Of a stretch of DNA of 64,000 nt, positions 1-10,735 are shown in pieces. The stretch is from Paratrimastix pyriformis (taxonomy: Eukaryota > Preaxostyla > Paratrimastigidae): the NCBI GenBank assembly GCA_027972325.1, contig JAPMOS010000058.1, forward strand, positions 139,001 to 203,000, given 5' to 3'. Position 1 is the stretch's first letter. Every line of letters begins with the position of its first letter. The translations under genes were made by a program, and so were the position numbers. Under the pieces are notes generated by a model. That model was not told where the DNA came from. It did not search any database and saw nothing but the letters and a program-made list of their open reading frames with translations.

Positions 1-2174
1 GGTGTGGTGGCTGGCGCAGGCTGGGGGGCGGAGCGGACCATGGCCAGGACGAGGCAGTATGCGAGGAAGGGGCCCAGCGATGCCGAGGCCGGGGAGCGGA
101 CCCCGCCCAGGGTCGCCTCGTAGGCGCACTCGCTCGACCACAGCCGTCCGGTGGCCGTCAGGTTCCCCGGCGAGGCTGCCGGGGCCCACCACCGCGGCAC
201 AGAACGGAAGGAAGGGTCAGGGGCAGGCCAATGGTGGAAGAATCCCTGGTTGAGTCATGCCGGGGCCAAGGGGCATGGGGACACGGGACAAGGGGGTATG
301 GATGGGTGGCACGGGGGCACGGGGACGGGGGTATGGGGCCGACCGAGGGTGAGGTTGATGGCCAGCACGTATGCGCACCGCTCCCGCTCGGCGGCCGGGT
401 GGGGCGCCTTGGGCACCCTGCACACCAAGAAGATCAGCAACCCCACCCCGCCAACCGATGAGCCCGGGCGTGCGAAACGGGCGTGGGTGAGGGACGTGTG
501 TGTGGTAGGCGGGGACCTCCTTGGGCCCAGGGCGAGCCGGTACCAGCGGAGGATGTCCTGCGGGTCGGAGCTGTCGAAGGGCAGCCAGGACTCGTCGTCC
601 AGCAGCTGCTGCAGCAGGTCCTGTGGGGCCGATCGGCGGGGGGAGGTGGGGGGGGAGGGGAGGGGGGAGGGGGTAGAGCGTGAGGATGGTTTGACTGGCG
701 TATGGGAAGGGAGGGGGCTGGGACGGACGGGCTGGCTGTTCTCGGTGGTGGCCTCGAGGCGGCCCTCGAGGGCGCGAGGGCCCTGGGCGAGCACATCGGC
801 GCCCCCATCGCCCTCCGAGCGGCGGCCCGGGAAGGCCCGCGCCAGCAGGGCGAGCTCCTCCTCCCCGGGCTGCATGTCCAGCCGCGCCCTCCGGCCCGGG
901 GCCCTGGGCGGGCCCAGAGGCAGAGACAGAGGCAGAGGCAGACCAACCCGGCCGGTTGCCAGGGCGAGCGGGCACCACCACGGATGAGCATCAGCATCAG
1001 CATGAGCATCAGCACAACCAAACCCCATCGGGCGCCAGGGCAACCCGAGCACCGCCGGGGGGGGCGAGCGTCATGGGCCGCCCAAACACAACAAAAAGGC
1101 CGCGGGGCGGACCCTGCAGATACATCTGCTGCTGCCGAGATCGCCCGCATGGCCGCCGGGGGGGTCGTGGCCGGGGGTGTTGGGGAGGATGTTGGGGGGG
1201 AGGGGGAAGGGGAAGGGGAAGGGGAGTGGAGGGCGGGTGCGGCCGGGGAGGGGGAGGAGGGGGGGTGGGGGGGGGTGGCCGAGGCCGATGTGGCCAGGGA
1301 GAAGTCCGGGAATGACCCCGGGGCGGCCCCCTCGGCCAGGATGAGCCCCAGCGGGAAGGGGTACGCCAGGGCGCTCATGTTGGCCCGAACAAGCTGCACC
1401 CCCGCCACCACCAAGCCATCACCCAAGCCATCACCCAAGCCATCACAAGCCACCACCCAAGCCACCACCCAAGCCGCCATCGCCAGGCATGACGAGCAAC
1501 AGGAAAGGACGGAATGATGAGGCCAGGGCGCACACCTTGCTCCGCCACCTCTCCATCATCACCACCGCCACATCAGCATCAGCACCAGCATCAACATCGT
1601 CAGCATCAGCATCGTCATCATCAGCATAGGGGGACAGCCGACCTCGTGTGGGGACTGGAGGAGGATCCCGTCGCGGATGGTGCGGCTCCGCTCCATGTTG
1701 ATGACCATCCCCTCGGCCGTCTCGTTGTCCCCGATCGGCGGGAAGGTCCGCACGATGGGCTGCCCCACCGAGCGCCGCAGCAGCATCGCCAGACGGGGTG
1801 AGGGCAGCAGCAGTCCCCGGAGATTGAGGCTCAGATCGGTCTCGCTCCAATAATCTCCATCTCGCAGGCTCGCCATTCCCTGGTGAGACAATGCAGGAGA
1901 ATGCGCGAAAAAAGGTGTGGTGGCCGACCTGGGCAAAGACGAAGGGGGAATGATCGGTCGAGAAAAAATTGAAGTGGATGCCAAGTTTCCCGGATGTATG
2001 CCCGAAAATGTTCTCGTTTGGCAAGATGTTTGATAAAGATTGTGCCCACGAGCCACGGAACACTGTACTCAACGGGATCCGAGCCGGGTCGTTATCCTCA
2101 TCGGCTGCGTGGACCACCGAGAATAAGAGAAAGAAAAGTAGGGATCGGCGAAAAACACGCGGGCGGAGTGGCAT
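1..2174 (-). CDS. Signal-peptide lumenal/membrane protein, possibly Tul1/Dsc1-like E3 ligase (partial, runs off window)
   Basis: The ATG at 2174 begins a clear signal peptide (MPLRPRVFRRSLLFFLLFSV...) followed by an ectodomain-like sequence. Exon 1 ends in ...FVFAQ and is joined through a short intron (donor GTCGGC) to an exon reading GMASLRDGDYWSETDLSLNL and ...GMVINMERSRTIRDGILLQ. Further exon pieces lie near 1395 (NMSALAYPFPLGLILAEG), 900, 600 (LLQQLLDDESWLPFDSSDPQDILRWYR), 400 (RCAYVLAINLT) and 150 (NLTATGRLWSSECAYEATL). The last two recall the lumenal part of the Tul1/Dsc1/FLY transmembrane ubiquitin ligases, where a C-x-Y strand is followed by a G-x-L-x-S-x-x-C motif just before the membrane helices. 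The membrane and RING parts would lie outside the window. The signal peptide is secure; the family is a tentative inference. Introns hold GC-rich filler. Confidence 0.45.
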
Positions 2175-2445
2175 CGGATCGTGGAAGCCACGCTGCGTCT
2201 GTGCCTGCTCGCGGCGGATCTGCCGCGTGTAGCCTGAATGGCCTTTAGGTTCTAGCGGTAAATCAAGAAATTCAGCGTCCTTCCCAGAGAGACACGTGTT
2301 GGGCCGGGAACACGACAGCAAGAGCCAAAGGGGAGAGGCTGAGGTGTGGATTCAGAGGGTAGAAAAGGGAGGGGAAGCTTTGACAGCCGTTGGTGACAGG
2401 ACTAGTTGGTTCCCCCACCGGTTCGCGCCGTGCAGGTAAAATAAA
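2175..2445. other. Intergenic space between two divergent genes
   Basis: This holds the upstream regions of the minus-strand signal-peptide gene and of deoxyhypusine synthase. It is AT-richer than the gene bodies. I see no clear TATA box or other motif. Confidence 0.5.
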
Positions 2446-3213
2446 ATGCAGCCACAACAGCAGCAGAAGGAAGAACAACCCACTCTTGCCAAGGAGGCCG
2501 TCCTTGTCCAATCTGTCCCTATGACAGATGGCATTCCCGTTCGGGGATACGATTTCAACCGTGGTCTGGACTACGCCGCCATGCTCGATGCCTTTGCCAC
2601 GACGGGATTCCAGGCCACCAGTTTCGGCCGTGCCGTTGATGAAGTTAATCGAATGGTCTGTCCCGGATTCCACCACGGGGGACACTTTTTCCTCATCATT
2701 GACACACATCTCTCTCTCTCTCTGTCGTCGTAGCTCCACTGGCGTCTGAGCCAGGAGCCCATCAAGCCGGACGAAGACGATGCCATGAAAATCATGGCCA
2801 ACCGAGAGAAGGTGAAGACCACCATCTTCTTGGGGTACACCTCGAACCTGGTGTCGGCTGGCACCCGGGACACCATCCGCTTCCTGGCCCAGCACCACCT
2901 CGTGGACGCCATCGTCACCACCACCGGCGGCATCGAGGAGGATTTCATTAAGTGCCTCGCACCCACATTCCTGGGCGACTTCGAGCTTGATGTCTGCCTC
3001 CTCCCCCCCCCCCCCCCCCCCCCGCCTCTCCCCGCCTCTCCCCGCCTCTCCCCGCCTCTACCCGCCTCTCTTTCACCGCCCTCGTTCACCGCTCGCCGAC
3101 CACTCGACCACCGAACCTGGTCGTGCCCAACGACAACTACTGCAAGGTCCGCTCGCCCCGCCGATCCCTTCCCATTCCTCATACGCCCTGTCCGTTCCCC
3201 GCATGGCCGGTGC

Positions 3214-3282
<69 letters not shown>

Positions 3283-4420
3283 GATGGGGGTGGTGGTGGT
3301 TGGGGCGCAGTTCGAGGACTGGATCAACCCCATTCTGCTGCAGATCCTCAACGAGCAGAAGTCCCAGGTCTGGCGCGGCTATCACCCCCCCCCCCCATCG
3401 GGCCGCCTCCCTCCCCCACGTTCACCCCAACCCAACCCAACCCAACCCAGCACACTCACGTTTGGTGGGGGTTTCTGGGGGTGAGCAGCACATCAACTGG
3501 ACGCCCTCGAAGATCATCGACCGGCTGGGCCGCGAGATCAACAACCCCGAGTCGATCTACTACTGGTGCCACAGGGTCCGCACCTCGCCCCCAATGCCAC
3601 GTCAGGCCACACTGCCGGGCAGGACACACTGCCAGGCAGGCCACACGTCAGGCCCCCGGCACGTTCTCACCCCCGTCTCCCATCCCCTGGCCCACCCTGC
3701 CCCCCGCCATCCCGCCCCCCCAGAATCAAATCCCGGTCTTCTGCCCGGCCTTCACGGACGGCTCGGTCTGTCTGGGGTCCCCCCCCTGCCGTGGCTGCCG
3801 TTGCATCCACCCACATGAGCGCCCTCTTCACGCCCTCTCTCCCCTCTGGGTCTCCCCGCACGCCCCATCGGCACCCAGATCGGGGACATGATCTTCTTCT
3901 TCTCCTTCAACCACCCCGGCCTGGTGGTCGACCTGGTCGAGGGTCCGCCTGCATCCCCGCCCCCCCAGCCGCCCCCACCCCCACCACCGCCATTCCATTC
4001 ATCTGCCCTCCCTCCCTCCCGCCCTCCCCGATTGCAGACATCCGGAAGATCAACATGATGGCCATGAAGGCCCCCAAGACGGGCATGGTCATCCTGGGGG
4101 GCGGCGTCATCAAGCACCACATCTGCAACGCCAACCTGATGCGCAACGGGGCCGACTTCTCCGTCTACATGAACACCGCCCAGGAGTTCGACGGCTCCGA
4201 TGCCGGCGCCCGGCCCGACGAGGCCAAGAGCTGGGGCAAGATCCGGGCCAATGCCAGCGCCGTCAAGGTGTACGGTGAATGCACCCTGCTCTTCCCGTTG
4301 CTCGTCGCCCAGACATTTGCCAAGGCCGTCTTCCCTCCGGCGGCCTCGGCGCCCGCCACGGCCACCTCATCTGCGGCGGCATCGGATGCCGCCGCCACTC
4401 CTGCCGCTCCCGCCCAGTAA
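2446..4420 (+). CDS. DHPS: Deoxyhypusine synthase
   Basis: This enzyme transfers the aminobutyl group of spermidine to one lysine of eIF5A, the first step of hypusine formation. Exons by homology: 2446-2655, 2734-2991, about 3114-3146, 3311-3367, 3489-3575, 3724-3765, 3879-3942 and 4038-4420. Recognisable blocks are [96 protein letters not shown] and [20 protein letters not shown]; the last contains the catalytic lysine (SWGK). The length of about 377 residues fits the family, and an Ala-rich tail is extra. All seven donors are GTCTG or GTCCG. About 14 residues expected just before NLVVPN, and an AG acceptor for that exon, cannot be found (see findings). An intron at about 3147-3310 holds a long TTG repeat. 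The CDS lies about 140 bp before the next gene on the same strand. Confidence 0.95.
3213..3281 (+). repeat. (TTG)n microsatellite in a DHPS intron
   Basis: About 23 near-perfect trinucleotide units lie in the intron between the NYCK and FEDW exons. Open frames across it (poly-Val, poly-Cys, poly-Asn) are not coding. Confidence 0.95.
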
Positions 4421-4563
4421 ATGGTGAATCATCTTGGTGGTGGATTCAAACGATTGAATCGGTTGAACCAACCATTCTCTTTTTCCGTGCACCACCTTTC
4501 TCTTTTCTCTTGGTGAGAACCCCAGATTCCACATGCCGGTGCCGGAAAAACCCGAGGGAGAGA

Positions 4564-5634
4564 ATGATTCTTGTCCTCGCGTTGGTATGCGGCGTCTCTG
4601 CGGCAGCCATGAATGTTGTCGGACATATGGGCAGCCCCCGCAGGGAGTGTGAGAACACACTTGCATCATTCAATCTGGCCATGTCGGAAGGTGCTCTGGG
4701 GCTTGAAATGGACCTCTCCATGACACGCGACGGGGTTGTGCTGATGTGGCACGACTGGGATCCAAAGTCTGCTCTCCGTACAGTCCTTATTCACTTCATC
4801 GACATTCATCCACCCAGCGCCCTTGACGCCCTCCTTCGGCAGTGGGGTTTGCAGGGCCATCGATGTGTACCGTCGGTTCCTCGTTTCGGAACTCCGATGA
4901 GACAGCCAATCCACAAGCTCGACTATCTTCCCTTCATTCAGCACTTCGGTTACCGTCGGCGGGGCTTTATCATCCCGAGAGGGCCGATCTATCTCCCAGA
5001 ACCCTTCGAGGATTTCATCTCGGGGCTGAAAGGGAGCCATTGTTCGCCATCTTTGGTGATGCTTGACTTGAAATTCCCCACTGCTCTTGCCGCAGACAGG
5101 AGCAACAGAGAGGTGGAACAGTTGATTGACACAGTGATGACCATCCTGATCCAAAATGGGTTGGGCTGGGGCTCGTCGCCGCATTTTGTGTTTGCCCTGA
5201 GCTCCCAAGAAAGTTATTCAAGGTCAGGTCGCTCCTCCATGTCATAAAATAACGGTGGGTTGTGCAGGGCGAGGGCACAACTGCGCCAGTACGGACAAGT
5301 CTGGGAAGATCGACTCCTCCGCGACTTTGTGATCGATCAGCCCGTCCTGCGGTGGCCAAAGAACCTGTCCATGTTGCACGAGATCGACCGCCAAACATGG
5401 GCCTCCATGGGCAGGCCGGTCATGGCTTGGCAAGGGTGGCGACACTACCTTGCCCTCTACAAGAGCGAGTGCGCCAGAGTGCAAGAAATCAACGAAGCCC
5501 GGAAGCGAAAGAGGAAAGAAATAATCAGGGTTCTTGCGTGGACTGTGAACGACAGAGCCGAGGCGGCCGCCCTGTGGGCCGCCGGGGTCGATTACCTGCT
5601 AAGCGATGATATCCAGAGCGTCACCTCCGCGTAG
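4564..5634 (+). CDS. Glycerophosphodiester phosphodiesterase, secreted or lumenal
   Basis: The protein of about 317 residues starts with a hydrophobic signal peptide (MILVLALVCGVSAAAM). The GDPD catalytic signature follows: GHMGSPRRECENTLASFNLAM, then LGLEMDLSMTRDGVVLMWHD, which supplies the first histidine, the Glu/Asp metal ligands and the second histidine. Later blocks are SLVMLDLKF (metal-binding region) and the C-terminal VLAWTVNDRAEAAALWAAGVDYLLSDD typical of the TIM-barrel end. The family cleaves glycerophosphodiesters to glycerol-3-phosphate and an alcohol. Exons are 4564-4782, 4855-5222 and 5268-5634, with donors GTCCTT and GTCAGG; the 45-bp second intron is among the shortest seen. 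The signal peptide suggests secretion or residence in an endomembrane compartment. The exact substrate cannot be told. Confidence 0.88.
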
Positions 5635-5742
5635 GCGGAGACGCGCCCCCGCGCCACGCGCCAGATCGCAATTTTCTGGGAGAGCGGCGTATTCCCTGGG
5701 GATAGCGGAGCTATTGCGAGGCGAACGGGAATCCACAAAATC

Positions 5743-6891
5743 ATGCAGGCACCCACGCCAAGACCGCCACCAAAACAGCTTAACCAGAGCATCATCGATG
5801 TATGGAACGATAACCTCGAAGAAGAAATGGCCAAGATTCGCGACCGTGTCGAGACACACCCATACATAGCCATGGTCTCATCGACTTTTTCTGTCTCTTC
5901 GCCTCACCTCACCCCCTGGACCCTTCACCATATCCATTTCCGTTCGACTTGGACGCTCAGGATACCGAGTTCCCTGGTGTTGTCGCCCGACCCGTTGGTT
6001 CGACCTTCAAAAGTGATTATCAGTACCAGAAGCTCCGCCTGAACGTTGATATCCTCAAAATCATTCAACTGGGGTTGACATTTGCCAATGACCAAGGGGA
6101 TATGGTTCCCGACTCATGCACGTGGCAGTTTAATTTCCGCTTCAACATCAAGTCCGTCTCCTCGCACGATCTCGTCCCACATTCATCGTCTTCACACGAC
6201 CTTTTTCTGCCCTCGCGTTTCAGTGAGGACACATATGCCCAGGATTCCATTGAACTTCTCCAGACTGCCGGCATCGATTTTGACAAACACATGAAGCAGG
6301 GGATCGACGTCACTCAGTTTGCTGAACTTTTGACGGCGTCCGGGGTGGTGCTGAACGACGGTGTGCACTGGATTACCTTCCACAGCGGCTACGACTTTGG
6401 ATACCTCCTCAAAATCCTGACCTGCAAGCCGCTCCCAGAAGGGGAAGCCGAGTTCTTCGAACTGCTGAATCGGTTCTTCCCCTGCATCTATGACCTGAAG
6501 GTCCTCACCAACACCAAGCGGGGCCTCAACCACGTCGCTGAGGAGATGCAAGTCAGTCTCCCAAATGCGCACCAGCGGGTCGCTCACCGCCCACTCTGCG
6601 TGCCCCTCCACTTCGCAACAGGTACATCGGATTGGGCCCAACCACCAAGCGGGAAGCGACTCGCTGCTCACGTGCGGCACCTTCTTCCAAGTCAAACAGC
6701 AGCTCTTCAAGGGGGCCATTGACGACAAGTTCCTTGGCCAGATCTGCGGCCTGGGCGAATGCTCCAGTCGGTTCGAATCGGCGTACTCTCCTTCTGACCT
6801 GCCCATTGTACAACACGGGGCAGTGGGGGCCGTGGGGGCCGGTGGATACAATGCCCCACTACTGGACATGTCCTCCTCGGCACCGGCCTAA
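5743..6891 (+). CDS. CNOT7: CCR4-NOT deadenylase subunit CAF1/CNOT7
   Basis: This DEDD-type 3'-5' exoribonuclease of the CCR4-NOT complex shortens mRNA poly(A) tails. Exons are 5743-5874, 5961-6151, 6224-6551 and 6622-6891, giving about 306 residues, close to human CNOT7/8. Motifs in order: [17 protein letters not shown] (catalytic Asp and Glu), [63 protein letters not shown] (catalytic Asp), [11 protein letters not shown] and [15 protein letters not shown] (fourth acidic residue, NHQAGSDSL). All four DEDD residues are present. Donors are GTCTCA, GTCCGT and GTCAGT. The gene lies 108 bp after the phosphodiesterase stop. It looks fully intact and the assignment is secure. Confidence 0.96.
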
Positions 6892-7720
6892 GTTTGTGAA
6901 ATGGCGAGAGCAGCACACAACAAAAACCTCTTTTCCTTCTTCTTGCCGCTTGTTTGATGGGCACTGTGCTGGCCTCTGTTTTGCCTCTCTGTCGCGCTCT
7001 CGCCTTTGTTTTTCTTCTCTTGGAGGAACCTAACCGAACATTTGCCATTTCTATGGCCTTCCCCCACTCCCCACTCCGTGCCCATGAATGATGGACACGA
7101 GAATCGTAAATAACGAGGTGATGACGGCGGAGCCCTGTTGCTGCGGATGCAATTGGTCCGCTGCGGCCACTGCGTGTCATGGGACCGGCGAGGGTGAGCG
7201 ACGCGGTGGTGGTGGTGACAAGTGGCAGGACCTTGGGCGGAAAACAAGTGAATCGGCTGCTTTCGTGGCGACTTATGATGGCAGCGTACTGACCAAGCTG
7301 GGCCACAACACTGGAAGAAAGGAGTGACTGATGATGAGGCGATTCGTGTGAGGGTCATTGGGGGAAAAACGTGTTGGCCCGGGGACAATGGGGCAATTGC
7401 TGGAGAAGAACGATGGAAGGGGTGAGGGAAGAAAGAGAGAAAGAAAGAGAGGGAAGAGGAGAACGATACAAAAGGAAAAGAAGAGGATTCATTTCGAGAA
7501 AAGGGACAAAAAGAAAAGGGTCACTCAAAATAACTTCCCCAAATGTTTCACTCCAAATTTTTGTTTCCCTTCTCCCCCACCCAAACCCACCTCGAGTGGA
7601 ACGAGCACGAACAACGAACACAAACACCAGAGAAAAGAGTGACTTCAACCTCTTTGGGGGAAACTCGGCAGCCGGAGTAGCCAGGCAGGAATTGAGTCCT
7701 ATCATCAAATCGGTCCGTCC
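6892..7720. other. Intergenic, no gene recognised
   Basis: This space between the CAF1 stop and the next 5' hairpin is about 830 bp. It contains purine-rich stretches around 7410-7520 (GAAAGAGA-type) and short frames with no family signal on either strand. Confidence 0.6.
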
Positions 7721-7744
7721 GTTAGTGCCGCCTCGGAGGCTAAC
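7721..7744 (+). promoter_or_regulatory. Bulged hairpin motif, copy 1, upstream of the membrane-protein gene
   Basis: GTTAGTGCCGCCTC is followed after one base by GAGGCTAAC. GTTA pairs with TAAC and GCCTC with GAGGC, with a 5-nt bulge on the 5' side; the 1-nt loop is too tight for the full inner stem here. Copies occur at 43701 and 48981 in the same orientation, each upstream of a plus-strand gene. This copy ends 26 nt before the proposed ATG at 7771, so it may be in the 5' UTR. Confidence 0.6.
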
Positions 7745-7770
7745 TAAAACCTTCAAAAGAGAATTAAACG

Positions 7771-9000
7771 ATGCAGGTCGGACAGAAAGCTATGGTCACA
7801 GCGTCCTTCGGGGCGATGACAACGGTCTGCCCAAAGGGCGGCCTGGGAGTTGACCCCATAACCTCCCCTAGGCCTACGTTGGGTTCTTGCTGGGGATGCC
7901 GAAGGTTCTCTTTCCGCTTCCAGCAACTGATGTGTATCGGCTCCATTCTCTGCTGCCATTGATGCCTGCAAGTTACACATTCCTAATTGCCCCCGTCATT
8001 CATACCATGCTGCTGGGTCTTGTTGTGTGCCAATGGATCTCGCGGAAGGGCGCTCGCACCATCTTGAATGAGACCGTTCGTCGGAACGGCCTGATCCTCT
8101 CTCTCAGCATGCTCACCAACGTCGTTTGGTCTGTCCTCTGAGAAGTAGGTGATTTCCAACTCGCCGGCGACACAACAAATAGGATGTACCTCTTCAGCCG
8201 GAACAGCCAACTCTACTCGTGCCTCGCGATGATGGCTCAGGCTGTGATGCTCTCGACTTGCGCGACTGACATCCACGCCATCCTGCCGCAGCCCATTGCT
8301 CGGGGTGCTGGCAGGATGGAGACGAAGGGCAAGATGTGGCTCAACCGGGCCAAGGACGAACTGACCCGCTGGGATGTGATCTTGACGCAGGGGACTGTCA
8401 GCATGTCTGGAGGAGCACCCCCAAATCAATCCGACCACCGCCCCCGACCAACAGGTACACCGCGTTCTCTTGGTGGGTTGCCATTTTGCAGGGGGCCCTC
8501 TTCCTGGAGTCGCGTTACTCCTTCCTGATGGGCCTCTTCCGCCATCCTGTGGCTTCTTCGGCCCTCATCCTGCTGGCTATGGTTCAGGTCTGGTGGTGGA
8601 GTCAAACACTCGCTTTCACTTTTTCTTGTCCCCACTCCGCCCCGGTCCCTCGACCCCCCGTTACAGACCTGGTCGAACATTCAGACTGGCGAGGTGTTCT
8701 CAACGATCACCAGCCTGTGGATGCTCGTTGGAGTGCTGGTAAGCAGTGCTTCCAAGAAAGAGGTGCCCACCATTGTCGCATCGTCTGCACACGAGCCCCC
8801 CTCCCCGGATCGTTCACACCCTTCGGTTTAGCTCGGTGGGTATGAACTTCATTGTCATCTTTGGCCTTGTCATGGCCGCCCTGGGCCTGGGCCTCCACCG
8901 GATGCCGTTCATCACGTCCATGCTTGGAATGAAGAGCAAGAGGCGCGCGTCACAGCCAGCGACAAATGTGCCCATCCAACCCACTGTGGCGGCACGTTGA
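7771..9000 (+). CDS. Unknown multi-pass membrane protein
   Basis: A six-base first exon (ATGCAG, 7771-7776) is followed by exons 7872-8128, 8183-8404, 8455-8587, 8667-8782 and 8832-9000, all in frame, giving about 300 residues. Donors are GTCGGA, GTCTGT, GTCTGG, GTCTGG and GTCTGC. Hydrophobic segments: FLIAPVIHTMLLGLVVC, LILSLSMLTNVVWMYLF, FSWWVAILQGALFL, SALILLAMVQ, ITSLWMLVGVLV and FIVIFGLVMAALGL. The C-terminal tail is basic (MKSKRRAS). I do not recognise the family; a TMEM33-like protein was considered but the sequence does not match well. A canonical-looking GTAAGC at about 8741 appears not to be used, because splicing at GTCTGC (8783) keeps the frame and the last membrane segment. Confidence 0.75.
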
Positions 9001-9045
9001 GGAGCCCGACGGGATCATAAAAACGGGGGATTGGGAGATTTCTTG

Positions 9046-9051
9046 AATAAA
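9046..9051 (+). terminator. Likely polyadenylation signal AATAAA
   Basis: AATAAA lies 46 nt after the stop of the membrane-protein gene, between two convergent gene ends. Confidence 0.6.
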
Positions 9052-9100
9052 AGTCCAAGAATGGAGAAAAAGCGAAGCGAAGATGACAGCTTACCGACGC

Positions 9101-10640
9101 CTAGGGGAGAATGGGGGAATCAAACATCGCAAAATGAGGCCAAAGCGAGCCGACAGACTTGGGATTGGGGTTGAGAATCAAGCGAGGGCCAGAGGAGGAT
9201 GGAGGGAAGTGGGGGGGCTTGTTCTTGGGGCTGCTGGGTGCCCCCAGGGAGCCCGACGAGGGCGGGTACTGGTAGAGGTTCGGGTTGAGGGGGAGGCTCT
9301 GTTCGAAGGGGTCGTACGCCACCGTGTGATGGGTGGGGGTGCTGGGCGCACGGTGGGGCACGACCCGGGCCGGCGCGGGGGGTGGCGTGGAGGCCGTGGC
9401 CAGGGCCGGCCCTGCCGGGCGGAGCACAGCTGGGATGCGGGGCGGGGCGGGGCGTGGGGCGGGGAGACCAGCCAGGGGGACGGTCAACACTCCATCACCA
9501 ACCAGAAAGCGAGGCAGCGGGGCCCGAGCAACGGGGGGGATGGGTGGCGGACCCGGGGGGCGTGAGACGGCCGCGCCGTGGTCGTCGAAGAGGGCCGCCG
9601 CAGGGTAGGTCTCGTCTCGGGCCCCCTTCCGCAGGGCCATCATCGTCTCGCCCCACTGGTCCGCTGCACCAGCCGCGACCGGGGTGTGGATGGAGGGGGT
9701 GAGGATAGCGGGGGGTGAGGATAGCGGGGGGTGAGGATGGCGGGGGGTGAGGATGACAGGGGGCTCTGGGTGACTGGGGTGAGGGCGGCCGCGGGCAGGG
9801 CATGCGGACCGCGGGGCGGAATGCGCTGGGGGGCCTCGAGGGGCGGTGTGCCTGGGGGCTGGAGGCCCGCCCCGGGGGCCCCGGCCGTGGTCTTGGCGGG
9901 GACTCCGGGCACCTCGCCGGCGGGGCGATCCCTGTCCCGGTCCCGGTCCCGATCCCGGTTGGCCAGGGCGGGGGTGCCGCTGCTGGCCAGGATGACGGCC
10001 GCGCTGGCGGCGGCGAAGTAGCGCTCCTCCTGGGATCGCTCGAACTGCAGCACAAGCCGCTTGTTGGTCTCGACCTCCTCCCGCTCCTGCGCCCCCACAC
10101 ACCACACACACATGACACATGACACGACGGCACACCACACATGAAGTGTGCTTGTGCTGTGTGTTGTGTTGTGTTGTGTGTTGTGTTGTGTTGTGTGTTG
10201 TGTGGTGCTGTGCTGTGCTGTGCCCTGTGGTGCTGGCTGGGGCTGGGGCTGGGGCTGGGGCTGGGGCTGGGGCTGGGGCTGGGGCTGGGCTGGGCTGGGG
10301 CTGGGCTGGGGCTGGGGCTGGGCTGGGGCTGGGGCTGGGGCTGGGCTGGGGCTGGGCTGGGCTGGGGCTGGGCGGGACCTTGGCGTCCCTGACGGCGGCG
10401 GCGGCGGGTGCCGAGGCGGCGGCCACGTGGCGGCCCAGGTCCGAGTCGGCCGGCACGGCAACTTGCCGCATCTGCGGCCCACGCAGCAGCCCCCAACCCC
10501 ACGGTCCCACCACGGGCCACCCGGGCAAAAGGGCCGATGGGGGGATGGGCAGACACGGAGGCAGGGCATCCCGATGGGTGCGTGGTGGTGGATGCTGATG
10601 ATGGTCGTGTGATGATGGATGGTAATGTGATGATGGTCGT

Positions 10641-10735
<95 letters not shown>

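Noticed and set aside
3073-3484. Poly-Val, poly-Cys and poly-Asn frames around 3.2 kb
   Set aside because: They arise from a TTG microsatellite inside a deoxyhypusine synthase intron.
8741-8746. GTAAGC as the donor of the last intron in the membrane-protein gene
   Set aside because: Using it puts the last exon in a frame without the hydrophobic segment; GTCTGC at 8783 keeps frame and domain and fits the local donor rule.
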